Of a stretch of 64,000 nt of DNA, positions 1 to 6,939 are shown piece by piece. A model generated the notes under the pieces. It was not told the DNA's origin. It worked only from the letters and a program-made list of their open reading frames with translations, and did no database searches. The position numbers and the translations under genes were made by a program. The stretch comes from Pontibacter amylolyticus (GTDB lineage: Bacteria; Bacteroidota; Bacteroidia; Cytophagales; Hymenobacteraceae): positions 186,001 to 250,000 of the forward strand of contig NZ_BMFP01000003.1 of NCBI RefSeq assembly GCF_014638845.1. Direction: 5' to 3'. The stretch's first letter is position 1; every line of letters begins with the position of its first letter.

Positions 1-50
1 CGACCTCCACATCCCAAATGTGGCGCGATACCGGGCTACGCTACACCCCG
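1..50 (-). tRNA. tRNA-Pro (anticodon TGG), 3' end cut by window edge
   Basis: Read on the minus strand the gene begins CGGGGTGTAGCG at position 50. The anticodon stem CCACA/TGTGG closes the 7-base loop TTTGGGA, giving anticodon TGG. The T arm and acceptor 3' strand lie beyond the left edge. A strong promoter sits about 50 bp upstream at 107-137. Confidence 0.85.
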
Positions 51-106
51 AACTGTGCTTCCAACTCCGGTCAGCGATTGTGTCGCTGTTAATGTTGAAC
101 GCGGTG

Positions 107-137
107 CAAAAGTAAGCGAAGAATTTAAATTGTCAAA
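107..137 (-). promoter_or_regulatory. Bacteroidota-type promoter for tRNA-Pro
   Basis: Minus strand: TTTG (134-137), a 19-base spacer, then TACTTTTG (107-114), an exact match to the TTTG/TAnnTTTG consensus of the primary sigma factor in this phylum. Transcription would start near position 100 and run into tRNA-Pro. Confidence 0.75.
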
Positions 138-164
138 ACATTTTCAATTTATTTTTTCCGCTTG

Positions 165-251
165 CGGAGGAGGGGGGATTCGAACCCCCGGTACCGTTTC
201 CAGTACGGCAGTTTAGCAAACTGCTGGTTTAAGCCACTCACCCACCCCTCC
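165..251 (-). tRNA. tRNA-Ser (anticodon GCT)
   Basis: An 87-nt class II tRNA. Acceptor GGAGGGG pairs with CTCCTCC with one G-T wobble, the discriminator is G, the anticodon loop contains GCT, there is a long variable arm, and the T arm is GGGGG-TTCGAAT-CCCCC. CCA is not encoded. It reads AGC/AGT serine codons. It lies downstream of its own promoter and in the same direction as tRNA-Pro. Confidence 0.95.
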
Positions 252-276
252 GGGTCTCTCCCTGCTGAAGAGATTG

Positions 277-308
277 CAAACATACTACATTAAATTTGCC
301 CACACAAT
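277..308 (-). promoter_or_regulatory. Promoter of tRNA-Ser
   Basis: Minus strand: ATTG (305-308), a 20-base spacer, then TATGTTTG (277-284), matching TAnnTTTG. The predicted start near 270 leaves a leader of about 19 nt before the tRNA. Confidence 0.65.
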
Positions 309-533
309 AGCACACACCAAAATTTTAGCAAACAAACCCGCCTGGCACACTCCTAAACTCCTTTTTCAAAAACTAACTACCTGATTCTATTCAGCTTTCC
401 GCAGCGGTATTTTCTGAAAATAATTTGAACTGTCTCCTCCTTTTCACTACTCCAAACGGCATCTGCCTTACCCGCTATACCTATAACTGCTTTTGGTGCC
501 ACGCAAAAGCCCCGTACATTGGCTTTCCTTTCT

Positions 534-541
534 TATATTTG
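534..541 (+). promoter_or_regulatory. -7 box candidate for batB-batC
   Basis: TATATTTG matches TAnnTTTG and lies 30 bp before the chosen batB ATG. I see no convincing TTTG at the right spacing upstream, so this is a partial match. It argues against starting batB at the far upstream ATG, which would precede the promoter. Confidence 0.4.
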
Positions 542-571
542 TCATCGGGCCATTGCCCAAGCCCGTACAAC

Positions 572-1543
572 ATGACCTGGTACCAAACGCTCACCCTGCT
601 CGAAATCCTGTTCGGCATCCTCTTCCTGGGGCTGTACATCGGGTATCTGTGGCGCGTGCAGAAGGTATCCGCCTTTTTCGGTCAGCGCCCCCATGGTGTC
701 TGGGTGAAGTTCGTGCTGCGCCATGCCTATGTGGTGCTGCTCATCATCGCCATCCTCGGTCCCTCTTTCGGAGCCATGAAAAAGGAGATCAAGACCATTG
801 GCAAGGACATCTACATCGCCGTGGACCTGTCGGCCTCCATGGATGCCCACGATGTGCAGCCCTCCCGCCTGGAACGGGCCAAACGTGACATCATCCGGCT
901 GATCAGCCGCTTCAACTCCGACCGTATCGGCCTGATCGTGTTTGATTCGGAAGCCTACCTGCAAAGTCCGCTCACCTATGACCAACAGGCGCTCACGCTC
1001 TATACCCAAACCCTTCGCACGGGGCTGCTGCCACATGGCGGCACCAGTTTTATACCTGTGCTGGAACTGGTGTCGCAGAAATTCGGGCAGGCCGCATCAC
1101 CTGAAGCGAGTGAGCAGAAGGCGCGCATCCTGGTGCTCATCAGTGACGGGGAGGATTTTGGGGGCCGAACCTCCGACTGGGCCGATAGACTGCGTGAGCA
1201 GAATATTCGTGTCTTTGCGCTTGGCGTCGGCACCACGGATGGTGCCCAGATCCCGGTTGGTACCTCTTTTAAAAAGGACCAGCAAGGCAACCCTGTGGTT
1301 ACCCGTTTGCACCCCGAGGGACTCGAACAATTGGCAGAAGCGACCGAAGGCGAGTATTTTGAGGTCAATGGCCGCATCAGTGAGGTGAGCCGCCTCATCA
1401 ACGCCATCAACAACATTGAAGGGGAGTTGCGTGAAAGCAAAACCATAGACGTTACCGCCAACAAGTATATCTATCCACTGGCCCTGGCCCTGCTGCTAAT
1501 ACTGCTGGATGTACTCATCACCGTTAAGCTGATCAGGATATGA
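572..1543 (+). CDS. batB: BatB-like VWA-domain membrane protein
   Basis: A 323-aa inner-membrane protein with a von Willebrand A domain in the periplasm. The N-terminus carries two membrane segments (about residues 5-25 and 50-70). The VWA domain follows with the metal-binding motif DLSASMD, and a final hydrophobic segment (about 300-320) ends the protein. This hairpin-VWA-anchor layout is that of BatA/BatB proteins of the Bacteroidota aerotolerance (Bat) system, which are linked to oxidative stress tolerance and envelope integrity. An upstream in-frame ATG at 425 adds 49 residues unlike the family and precedes the -7 box, so ATG 572 is preferred. The stop overlaps the start of the TPR gene by ATGA, which implies co-translation. 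The usual batA, batD and moxR neighbours are absent: tRNA genes lie upstream. Confidence 0.85.
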   Translation: MTWYQTLTLLEILFGILFLGLYIGYLWRVQKVSAFFGQRPHGVWVKFVLRHAYVVLLIIAILGPSFGAMKKEIKTIGKDIYIAVDLSASMDAHDVQPSRLERAKRDIIRLISRFNSDRIGLIVFDSEAYLQSPLTYDQQALTLYTQTLRTGLLPHGGTSFIPVLELVSQKFGQAASPEASEQKARILVLISDGEDFGGRTSDWADRLREQNIRVFALGVGTTDGAQIPVGTSFKKDQQGNPVVTRLHPEGLEQLAEATEGEYFEVNGRISEVSRLINAINNIEGELRESKTIDVTANKYIYPLALALLLILLDVLITVKLIRI

Positions 1544-2511
1544 AAGCGATCTTGGCGGCCTTACTGTTTATCGGGTTTCTGTCTGGTGGACTGCGTACCA
1601 TCTCGCTGATGAACGAACATGCGGACCTGGCAGCTGTGGCTTATAAGCGAGGTGATTACATAGAGGCTGTGGCCTCGTACGAATACCTGTTAGAAGATCT
1701 CGAAGTACAGGATGACCAGGTACGGCTGAACCTGGGGCATGCCTATTTCCGATTAGGCGAAATGCAGAAAGCGCAGCAGCAGTACACCCTGCTGGCCAAC
1801 CATGCCTCCCGCCATATCAAGGCTGTTTCGCTTCTACAACTCGGTGCCATCTCCTCACAAAACAGGAAATACAAACAAGCCCTTTCCTACTTCCGCCAAA
1901 CGCTGATCATAGAGCCGGGAAACCAAGCCGCCAGGTATAACTACGAGCTGATCAAGAAACTACTCGAGGAACGCCCGGAACTATCCCGAACCGATGAAGA
2001 AGACGAGGCGTTACCTGCCGATCGGCAGGCAGCCCAGGACCAGCCAAAGCCACAACCGGAGCAGGAGTCAGAGGAAGAAGAACAGGTGGAACAGCCACGC
2101 AAAAACCCCGACAGCGAAGGTGACCAGGAGGCGGAAGTAGACAAACCCGAACAGGATGACCAGGGGCAGCAGCAAGAGCAGGGCGGAGCGGGTCAGGAGA
2201 ACCAGGGAAAAGACAAGGGCACTCCGTCTGAGAAATCAGAGATCAGTGGCCAGGAGCCGGGCGATACCCAGGGCATGAACCCGGATAGCAACTTCGACCC
2301 GAAACGACCGGAGCGCAGTCGCAGTGCGGAGCCGCTTTCTGACGCCGAGCAGCGGGCGCAGACCAGAAACAGCCGGCTGCAGCAGCACAACATCAACCCC
2401 GAAAAGGCCCGCCTGATGCTGGAAGCCATGCGCAGCGCAGAGCAGCAGTATATCCAGCAGCTGCCCAAGAAAGCAACCCGCAAGCCCGATCCCACCAAAC
2501 CAGATTGGTAA
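1540..2511 (+). CDS. batC: BatC-like tetratricopeptide repeat protein
   Basis: A 323-aa protein with a hydrophobic N-terminal segment (about residues 1-20) consistent with a signal peptide or anchor. Tetratricopeptide repeats follow over about residues 28-140, where the pattern of G..Y and A..Y/L positions is clear. Residues 145-270 are a low-complexity Glu/Gln/Pro/Asp-rich linker, and the C-terminus is polar with a short conserved-looking Lys/Arg-rich tail. In Bacteroidota Bat loci a TPR protein (BatC/BatE) follows BatB. The 4-bp ATGA overlap with the VWA gene supports an operon and a joint function, probably as a scaffold for the VWA protein in the envelope. The acidic linker looks intrinsically disordered. 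Confidence 0.75.
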   Translation: MKAILAALLFIGFLSGGLRTISLMNEHADLAAVAYKRGDYIEAVASYEYLLEDLEVQDDQVRLNLGHAYFRLGEMQKAQQQYTLLANHASRHIKAVSLLQLGAISSQNRKYKQALSYFRQTLIIEPGNQAARYNYELIKKLLEERPELSRTDEEDEALPADRQAAQDQPKPQPEQESEEEEQVEQPRKNPDSEGDQEAEVDKPEQDDQGQQQEQGGAGQENQGKDKGTPSEKSEISGQEPGDTQGMNPDSNFDPKRPERSRSAEPLSDAEQRAQTRNSRLQQHNINPEKARLMLEAMRSAEQQYIQQLPKKATRKPDPTKPDW

Positions 2512-2530
2512 GCGCTGATTTGGAAATTAA

Positions 2531-2544
2531 AAACCGATTGGTTT
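2531..2544. promoter_or_regulatory. Operator-like palindrome upstream of the TetR gene
   Basis: AAACC-GATT-GGTTT is a perfect 5-bp-arm palindrome. It directly precedes a TATTTTG -7-like element and lies 23 bp before the tetR ATG, a position that would block transcription. A related palindrome stands before the downstream thioesterase gene (3191-3204). Autorepression is inferred. Confidence 0.55.
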
Positions 2545-2566
2545 ATTTTGCGTATTCAACAGCACG

Positions 2567-3172
2567 ATGGATACATCCTTGTCTAAAGCAGAACGCACAC
2601 GCCAGCTGATCATAGAGCGCGCAGCCCCCGTCTTCAACCAGAAGGGCTATGCCGGCACGTCTATGCAGGATATCATGGCGGCTTCCGGGTTGACGAAGGG
2701 AGGAATTTACGGGCACTTTGCGAGCAAGGAAGAAATTGCCCTGGCTGCCTTCGAACATGCGGCCGGCATCGTCACACGCCAGATCGGTGAGCGGGTAGCG
2801 GTCAAGGAAAGTGCCTCGGATAAGCTAAAAGCCATTCTGCAATTTTACAAGACCTATCTTTTTTCGCCTCCTGTGCAAGGGGGCTGCCCTGTTCTGAACA
2901 CGGCGGTCGAAGCGGACGATACCAATCCGCTGCTCAGGGCCAGTGTGGTGAAAGTGCTCAACCGCCTGCACAAAGCCGTCGCCAATATCGTGCTACTAGG
3001 TATAGCAAGCGGTGAGTTCAGACCGGAAGCAGACGCACAGCGGTTTTCAATTCTGTTTGTGAGCATGATTGAAGGCGGGGTGATGGTCTCAAAAGCCTAC
3101 GGCGATAACAAATACCTCAACGTTGTCATTTCTCAGCTGGAGCACATGGTCGAGTCTGAACTGCAAACCTGA
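2567..3172 (+). CDS. TetR/AcrR family transcriptional regulator
   Basis: A 201-aa repressor-type protein. Residues 8-55 form the TetR helix-turn-helix domain, recognisable by GYAGTSMQDIMAASGLTKGGIYGHF and a following lysine-rich helix. The rest is the helical ligand-binding and dimer domain, with a Pro-Pro-x-x-Gly-Gly-Cys-Pro stretch near residue 105. Two related palindromes bracket the gene, one before it (2531-2544) and one before the acyl-CoA thioesterase (3191-3204). I infer that it represses itself and the thioesterase, perhaps responding to a fatty acyl compound. The effector cannot be read from sequence. Confidence 0.88.
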   Translation: MDTSLSKAERTRQLIIERAAPVFNQKGYAGTSMQDIMAASGLTKGGIYGHFASKEEIALAAFEHAAGIVTRQIGERVAVKESASDKLKAILQFYKTYLFSPPVQGGCPVLNTAVEADDTNPLLRASVVKVLNRLHKAVANIVLLGIASGEFRPEADAQRFSILFVSMIEGGVMVSKAYGDNKYLNVVISQLEHMVESELQT

Positions 3173-3190
3173 TTTTTTTTAACCTTAAAT

Positions 3191-3204
3191 AAACCGTTCG
3201 GTCT
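3191..3204. promoter_or_regulatory. Second operator-like palindrome, before the thioesterase gene
   Basis: AAACCGTTCGGTCT has perfect ACCG/CGGT arms and matches the palindrome at 2531-2544 in 11 of 14 positions. It lies 20 bp before the thioesterase ATG. Two similar palindromes before a TetR gene and its neighbour are the classic pattern for a local TetR regulon. Confidence 0.55.
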
Positions 3205-3223
3205 TTTTTAAAAATTAATTCCT

Positions 3224-3730
3224 ATGAAAAAAGAGTTTGCCAAAGTATTGGAAAGTAAGGCGCTGGTCCGCTTTGAGGACTGCGACCCATTCGGTCACCT
3301 GAACAACGGCCGCTACATCGACTACTACCTGAATGCAAGGGAGGATCAGCTGCGCGACAACTATGACCTGGACATTTATGCCCTGGGAAAAACGACGGGG
3401 AAGGCCTGGGTGGTTGCCTCCAACCAGCTGGCTTATCTACGCGAAGTGAAGTTCATGGAAACGGTCACGATCAGGACCTGTCTGCGCTGGTATAGTAGTT
3501 CCGACCTGATGATGGAAGGCCAGATGGTTGACCCAAAAACAGGTGCGATCATTTCGGTGATCTGGACGCGTTTTACCTATGTCGACATCCGCAAAGGGCA
3601 GAAAGCGGAGCACAGCGAGGAGCTCACCAACCTGTTCAGCATCGTGGCAATATTGGGAGAAGGAAAACCTGCGGAGTACTTCGAGGACCGTGTGAAAGAA
3701 CTGCGAATGGCTCCTGTCCTACAGCCGTAA
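3224..3730 (+). CDS. Acyl-CoA thioesterase, hot-dog fold (4HBT type)
   Basis: A 168-aa hot-dog fold protein of the YbgC/FadM-like thioesterase class. The segment VRFEDCDPFGHLNNGRYIDY near the N-terminus is the family signature, with the catalytic Asp in DCDPFGHLNN. The substrate is probably an acyl-CoA thioester, but chain length cannot be told. It lies 51 bp downstream of the TetR gene on the same strand behind its own operator-like palindrome, so it is the likely target of that regulator. A hairpin terminator follows at 3849. Confidence 0.85.
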   Translation: MKKEFAKVLESKALVRFEDCDPFGHLNNGRYIDYYLNAREDQLRDNYDLDIYALGKTTGKAWVVASNQLAYLREVKFMETVTIRTCLRWYSSSDLMMEGQMVDPKTGAIISVIWTRFTYVDIRKGQKAEHSEELTNLFSIVAILGEGKPAEYFEDRVKELRMAPVLQP

Positions 3731-3848
3731 AACAAGGTATGCCGGCCAGGCAAAAAAGCTCGTCAACAATAATTCAAGACCTCGTCAAAACATAGTTTTG
3801 GAATAGGAGTATAAGGAACTCATAGCACAAAATATAACTATGAAAACG

Positions 3849-3880
3849 GGCAGCTAGTAATAGCTGCCTTTGTTTTTTTT
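3849..3880 (+). terminator. Rho-independent terminator after the thioesterase gene
   Basis: A perfect 8-bp stem, GGCAGCTA/TAGCTGCC with loop GTAA, is followed by TTTG and eight T. It ends the TetR-thioesterase unit about 120 bp past the stop codon and just before the convergent VOC gene. Confidence 0.85.
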
Positions 3881-3900
3881 GGGTTGCTGACGAGCCTCCT

Positions 3901-4290
3901 TTAAAGCCTGGCATTGGGGGTATACGCTACCTCCAGCACGAAGCCATTCGGGTCGCGAAAATCGACGGTATAGTAACCTGTGCTGTAGTGTGGCATCTCC
4001 AGCGGACCCCGGATCATGTCAGCATTTTGCCGGCGCAACCACGCTTCCACCGCATCCACTACCTCCGGGCTAATGGCATGAAAACAGATATGCCGCACAC
4101 CCAGACTGTCGTGAAAATCCACGGGCATTTCCTTGAAATAAATTTCGTGCTGACCGCAGCTAAAGGAAGTTTCGTTGAGCGCGTACCAGCCAATCAGGGG
4201 AAATAATTCGCCATAGAACCGCACCGATTCCTCCAGGTTTTTCACCCAGAACTCGATGTGGTTGATGCCGGGGACATAGGGGTTTTTCAT
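3901..4290 (-). CDS. VOC superfamily (glyoxalase/dioxygenase-like) protein
   Basis: A 129-aa single-unit vicinal oxygen chelate protein. It shows the paired beta-alpha-beta-beta-beta modules: GINHIEFWVKNLEESVRFY at the N-terminus, RHICFHA in the middle and the closing DFRDPNGFVLEVAY. Candidate metal ligands are His11, a His in RHICFHA and Glu in VLEVAY. Members include glyoxalases, fosfomycin-type resistance enzymes and dioxygenases, and nothing here picks one. It is convergent with the thioesterase and probably monocistronic or co-transcribed after yjdM, 48 bp away. Confidence 0.8.
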   Translation of the reverse strand: MKNPYVPGINHIEFWVKNLEESVRFYGELFPLIGWYALNETSFSCGQHEIYFKEMPVDFHDSLGVRHICFHAISPEVVDAVEAWLRRQNADMIRGPLEMPHYSTGYYTVDFRDPNGFVLEVAYTPNARL

Positions 4291-4338
4291 TGTTGCAGCA
4301 GCAAAATATACCTGTCACCATCCGAGACCGGAAGCGCC

Positions 4339-4680
4339 TTATGCCTTTCTTACAAACTCTGATTTGAGCCCCATCGAGCCGAAGCCGTCGATCTTGCAGT
4401 CGATGTTATGATCACCATCGGTGAGGCGAATGTTCTTCACTTTTGTTCCCGCTTTCACAGGTTTTGGAGCGCCCTTCACCGGCAAATCTTTTATCACCAC
4501 AACCGTATCGCCGTCCTGCAATACGTTGCCGTTCGCATCCACTACTTTCAAGCCTGCCTCTTCTTCCACTTCAGCCGGATTCCACTCGTTGCCACACTCC
4601 GGGCAAGCGTAAAGTTCTTCGCCCATCGCATAGCCGTAAGGCGAGCTACATTGCGGGCACTGTTTCAATTCATCTGACAT
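4339..4680 (-). CDS. yjdM: YjdM/PhnA family zinc-ribbon protein
   Basis: A 113-aa cytoplasmic protein. The N-terminus has a zinc ribbon with two CxxC pairs (CPQC and CPEC, residues 8-11 and 26-29), followed by the PhnA C-terminal SH3-like beta-barrel ([23 protein letters not shown] to the end). The family was named alkylphosphonate utilisation protein PhnA but is not itself shown to cleave phosphonates. No phosphonate genes are nearby. The length is usual for the family. Confidence 0.92.
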   Translation of the reverse strand: MSDELKQCPQCSSPYGYAMGEELYACPECGNEWNPAEVEEEAGLKVVDANGNVLQDGDTVVVIKDLPVKGAPKPVKAGTKVKNIRLTDGDHNIDCKIDGFGSMGLKSEFVRKA

Positions 4681-4887
4681 AATAGTATTTTTTTATTCCT
4701 GTTATGCTACCGTACAGCTGATGAGGGAATGCCAGTTCCGTTTCATTGTCGCCACAATGCATTCACTCCGCTATACCTCACATAAAGCGAAGATACAAAC
4801 ATTCCATCACTCCTAGCCCTTTCTTTCCTCCATAAAAGAGCAATCGCCTGATTTGCATTGCGTATACTTGCGCAAAAAATACGCCCC

Positions 4888-5346
4888 ATGTCTACCAAAC
4901 CCGAAACGCATTACCGGAAACTAGAGCAGCTATACCTGAGCGCAAATGTACAGCAGCTGTTTAGTGGCAGCCATATCGAGGTGTCGCACAGCAAAGCCAT
5001 GCTCTCACTGCCAGTAGACCCGAAGTACTTCCACGGGGCGCAGGCCATACACGGCGCCACCTACTTCAAGCTACTCGACGATGCCGCCTATTTTGCCGTA
5101 GCCTCACTGGTGACGGATGCGTTCATCGTCACTTCTTCATTTCAGATCAACTTGCTGCGTCCGGTAAATTCAGGGACCCTGAAAGCCGTGGGCACGGTGC
5201 GCTCTGTGGGCAAAAGCCTGTTTGTGGCAGAGGCGACTTTGTACAATGAAAAGGGTAAGGAAGTCGCTTTCGGGACAGGGCAGTTTATGCGAACCGCTCA
5301 GCCCTGGGAAAGTCTGGAAGGGTACTCTGCTGAGTTAGAAAGTTAA
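4888..5346 (+). CDS. PaaI-like thioesterase, hot-dog fold
   Basis: A 152-aa hot-dog domain protein with the PaaI-type core HGAQAIHGATYFKLLDDAAY (catalytic Asp in LLDDAA) and later strands ITSSFQINLLRP-like and VRSVGKSLFVAEATLYN. It probably hydrolyses acyl-CoA esters. An upstream in-frame ATG at 4858 overlaps a TATACTTG promoter-like box at 4863-4870, so ATG 4888 is chosen. The last codons (Glu-Leu-Glu-Ser-stop) are made of an intergenic short-phrase repeat that runs on past the stop (5332-5375), so the original C-terminus may have been replaced. Confidence 0.8.
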   Translation: MSTKPETHYRKLEQLYLSANVQQLFSGSHIEVSHSKAMLSLPVDPKYFHGAQAIHGATYFKLLDDAAYFAVASLVTDAFIVTSSFQINLLRPVNSGTLKAVGTVRSVGKSLFVAEATLYNEKGKEVAFGTGQFMRTAQPWESLEGYSAELES

Positions 5347-5375
5347 AGAGTTAGAAAATTAAAGAGTTAAAAGAG
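5332..5375. repeat. Degenerate short-phrase repeat (GAGTTAGAAA type)
   Basis: Three near copies of GAGTTAGAAAGTTAAA in tandem. The first copy supplies the last codons and stop of the thioesterase gene. Related phrases occur at 6791-6866 and, inverted, at 6903-6939. Confidence 0.7.
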
Positions 5376-5377
5376 AT

Positions 5378-5420
5378 AACCCCAAAAGTCGCTAGGTATG
5401 TCTGGGCGGCTTTTGGGTTT
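5378..5420. terminator. Hairpin between convergent thioesterase and tldE genes
   Basis: AACCCCAAAAGTCGC pairs with GCGGCTTTTGGGTT apart from one bulged C and a wobble. The T-rich right side could terminate the plus-strand gene and the A-rich left side the minus-strand gene. Tails are short, so efficiency is uncertain. Confidence 0.5.
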
Positions 5421-5453
5421 AGCATCGAACGGGCGAGTGAAAAATAGCTTGCC

Positions 5454-6785
5454 CTAAACGGCGTCTGACAAACTGCTGAATGTAAAGTCGCGGACTTTTA
5501 ATGGCGGCAGAATGTAGTTCACATTCGACTCGCCGCTTATCACGCGTTCCGGTCGGCCCATTTCCTCCAGGTTGTTCAGCATGATGATGGGGCTCTCGTT
5601 GAAACGGAAGTTTTTGACAGGATGCTTTATTTTTCCATTTTCGATCAGGAAAGTACCGTCACGCGTGAGGCCCGTCAGCAACAGCGTCTGCGGGTCTACA
5701 GAGCGGATGTACCACAGGCGCGTGACAAGTATACCCCGCTCCGTGTTTTTGATCATCTCCTCCAGCGAGGCTTTGCCACCTTCCATGATCGCATTGTTCG
5801 GCATCGGAATCGATTTGGCTCCTTTGTTCTCGGCCCAGTAGCGGGAGGCGTACAGGTTCTTCACCACGCCATTCTCAATCCAGTTCACACGCTCCACCGG
5901 CCTGCCATCGCCGCTCCAGGTGGCCGTGGGCAGTTCGGGGTGTATCGGGTCTGAGTAAATGTTCACCTTCGCATCGACCAGCTTCTCTCCTATCTTTGTT
6001 TTGCCGCCCTGCTTGCTCATAAAACTGCGGCCTTCGTCGGCACTGCGGGCATCCATGTTGAAGAACATGTTCTCGAGTAGCACCGCAACCGCCGCCGGTT
6101 CCAATATCACCGTGTACTTGCCCGGTTCTATGGCCACAGCTTTGGCCGAGCCCTCTGCTTTGTCCATCGCAATTTTGGAGGCCTGGGCGGTGTTCAGTTT
6201 GCTGATGTCGTTATACCCGCGGGAGGCGTAGCCCGATCCGGTGCCCGCCTCGTTACGCACCGTTACCGAGAATTCTACATCTGTGCTCGGGTGGTAGGCA
6301 AACAAGCCCTTGGAATTGAGCATGGCCTGGAAACCGGCATTATGCTGCAGGTAACCGGCTGCTTTCAGTTTTCGCTCCCGGGCAGGCAATATACTGGCTG
6401 CCGCCGCTTCGGCGCGCTGCTGCGGCGAGAAGTCGGCTGTGCTTTTGAAGTAGGCATTGGATTTCGCATACTTTTGTGGCCCCATGATTGGCATGTACTC
6501 CGGGTTTTCGGGAGCCAGCTGCGCCAGTTCCTCGGAGCGGCGCACTGCTTTCTCGAGCGAGGCGTCGTCAAATTCGTTGATGGTGGCTATACCTGTTTTC
6601 TTGCCGAAAGCCGAGGTCACCACCAGGCTGGTCGTGCTGTTCTCGCCGCTCGTCGACACGGCATTGTTGGCGTAACGGATGTTGCCACTGGTGCCGCCCA
6701 TCAGGTTCACTACGCACTCATCGGCTTTAGAGTACTGCAGCGCCTTCTGCATGATCTCCCGCGCCTGTTGTTCTGTATAAATCAT
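5454..6785 (-). CDS. TldE/PmbA family metallopeptidase-like protein
   Basis: A 443-aa TldE-type subunit. In E. coli the TldD-TldE heterodimer forms a gated chamber that degrades short unfolded peptides, and TldE lacks the zinc site. Family signatures seen are the N-terminal domain (IRYANNAVSTSGENSTTSLVV), GKYTVILEPAAVAVLLE in the middle and the C-terminal WYIRSVDPQTLLLTGLTRDGTFLIENG. There is no HExxxH. It lies 154 bp downstream of the TldD gene on the same strand, with inverted short-phrase repeats between them. No peptide-modification precursor gene is visible near it, so a housekeeping role is more likely than RiPP maturation. Confidence 0.9.
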   Translation of the reverse strand: MIYTEQQAREIMQKALQYSKADECVVNLMGGTSGNIRYANNAVSTSGENSTTSLVVTSAFGKKTGIATINEFDDASLEKAVRRSEELAQLAPENPEYMPIMGPQKYAKSNAYFKSTADFSPQQRAEAAAASILPARERKLKAAGYLQHNAGFQAMLNSKGLFAYHPSTDVEFSVTVRNEAGTGSGYASRGYNDISKLNTAQASKIAMDKAEGSAKAVAIEPGKYTVILEPAAVAVLLENMFFNMDARSADEGRSFMSKQGGKTKIGEKLVDAKVNIYSDPIHPELPTATWSGDGRPVERVNWIENGVVKNLYASRYWAENKGAKSIPMPNNAIMEGGKASLEEMIKNTERGILVTRLWYIRSVDPQTLLLTGLTRDGTFLIENGKIKHPVKNFRFNESPIIMLNNLEEMGRPERVISGESNVNYILPPLKVRDFTFSSLSDAV

Positions 6786-6790
6786 GTTTT

Positions 6791-6866
6791 TTGAGTTAGA
6801 GAGTTGGGGAGTTTAGGAGTTAGAGAGTTCTCTAGTTAGAAAGTTAAAAGGTTTGAAAGTTGAAAG
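6791..6866. repeat. Short-phrase repeat in the tldD-tldE gap, left arm
   Basis: Five or so near copies of GAGTTAGAGAGTT with drift (GGGGAGTTTAGGAGTTAGAGAG and similar). The inverse complement of the same phrase stands at 6903-6939, so the 154-bp gap could fold into an imperfect hairpin in the mRNA. Confidence 0.65.
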
Positions 6867-6902
6867 AATATTCGCATTACATCGCTAGTATCGCTACTCT
6901 TC

Positions 6903-6939
6903 CTTCTCTAACTCCAAAACTCTCTAACTCCTAAACTTA
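6903..6939. repeat. Short-phrase repeat in the tldD-tldE gap, right arm
   Basis: CTCTAACTCCAAAACTCTCTAACTC-type sequence is the reverse complement of the phrase at 6791-6866. It abuts the stop codon of the TldD gene. Confidence 0.65.

Larger units (their letters stand above)
252..571. other. Intergenic region between tRNA-Ser and batB
   Basis: A 320-bp AT-rich spacer between divergent transcription units. It holds the tRNA-Ser promoter (277-308) and the likely batB -7 box (534-541). One GGTATA/TATACC hexamer lies at about 476. I see no other gene; open frames here lack a good start. Confidence 0.6.

Noticed and set aside
425..571. 49-codon N-terminal extension of batB
   Set aside because: It precedes the TATATTTG promoter box, has no hydrophobic segment expected of the family, and the conserved protein begins at ATG 572.
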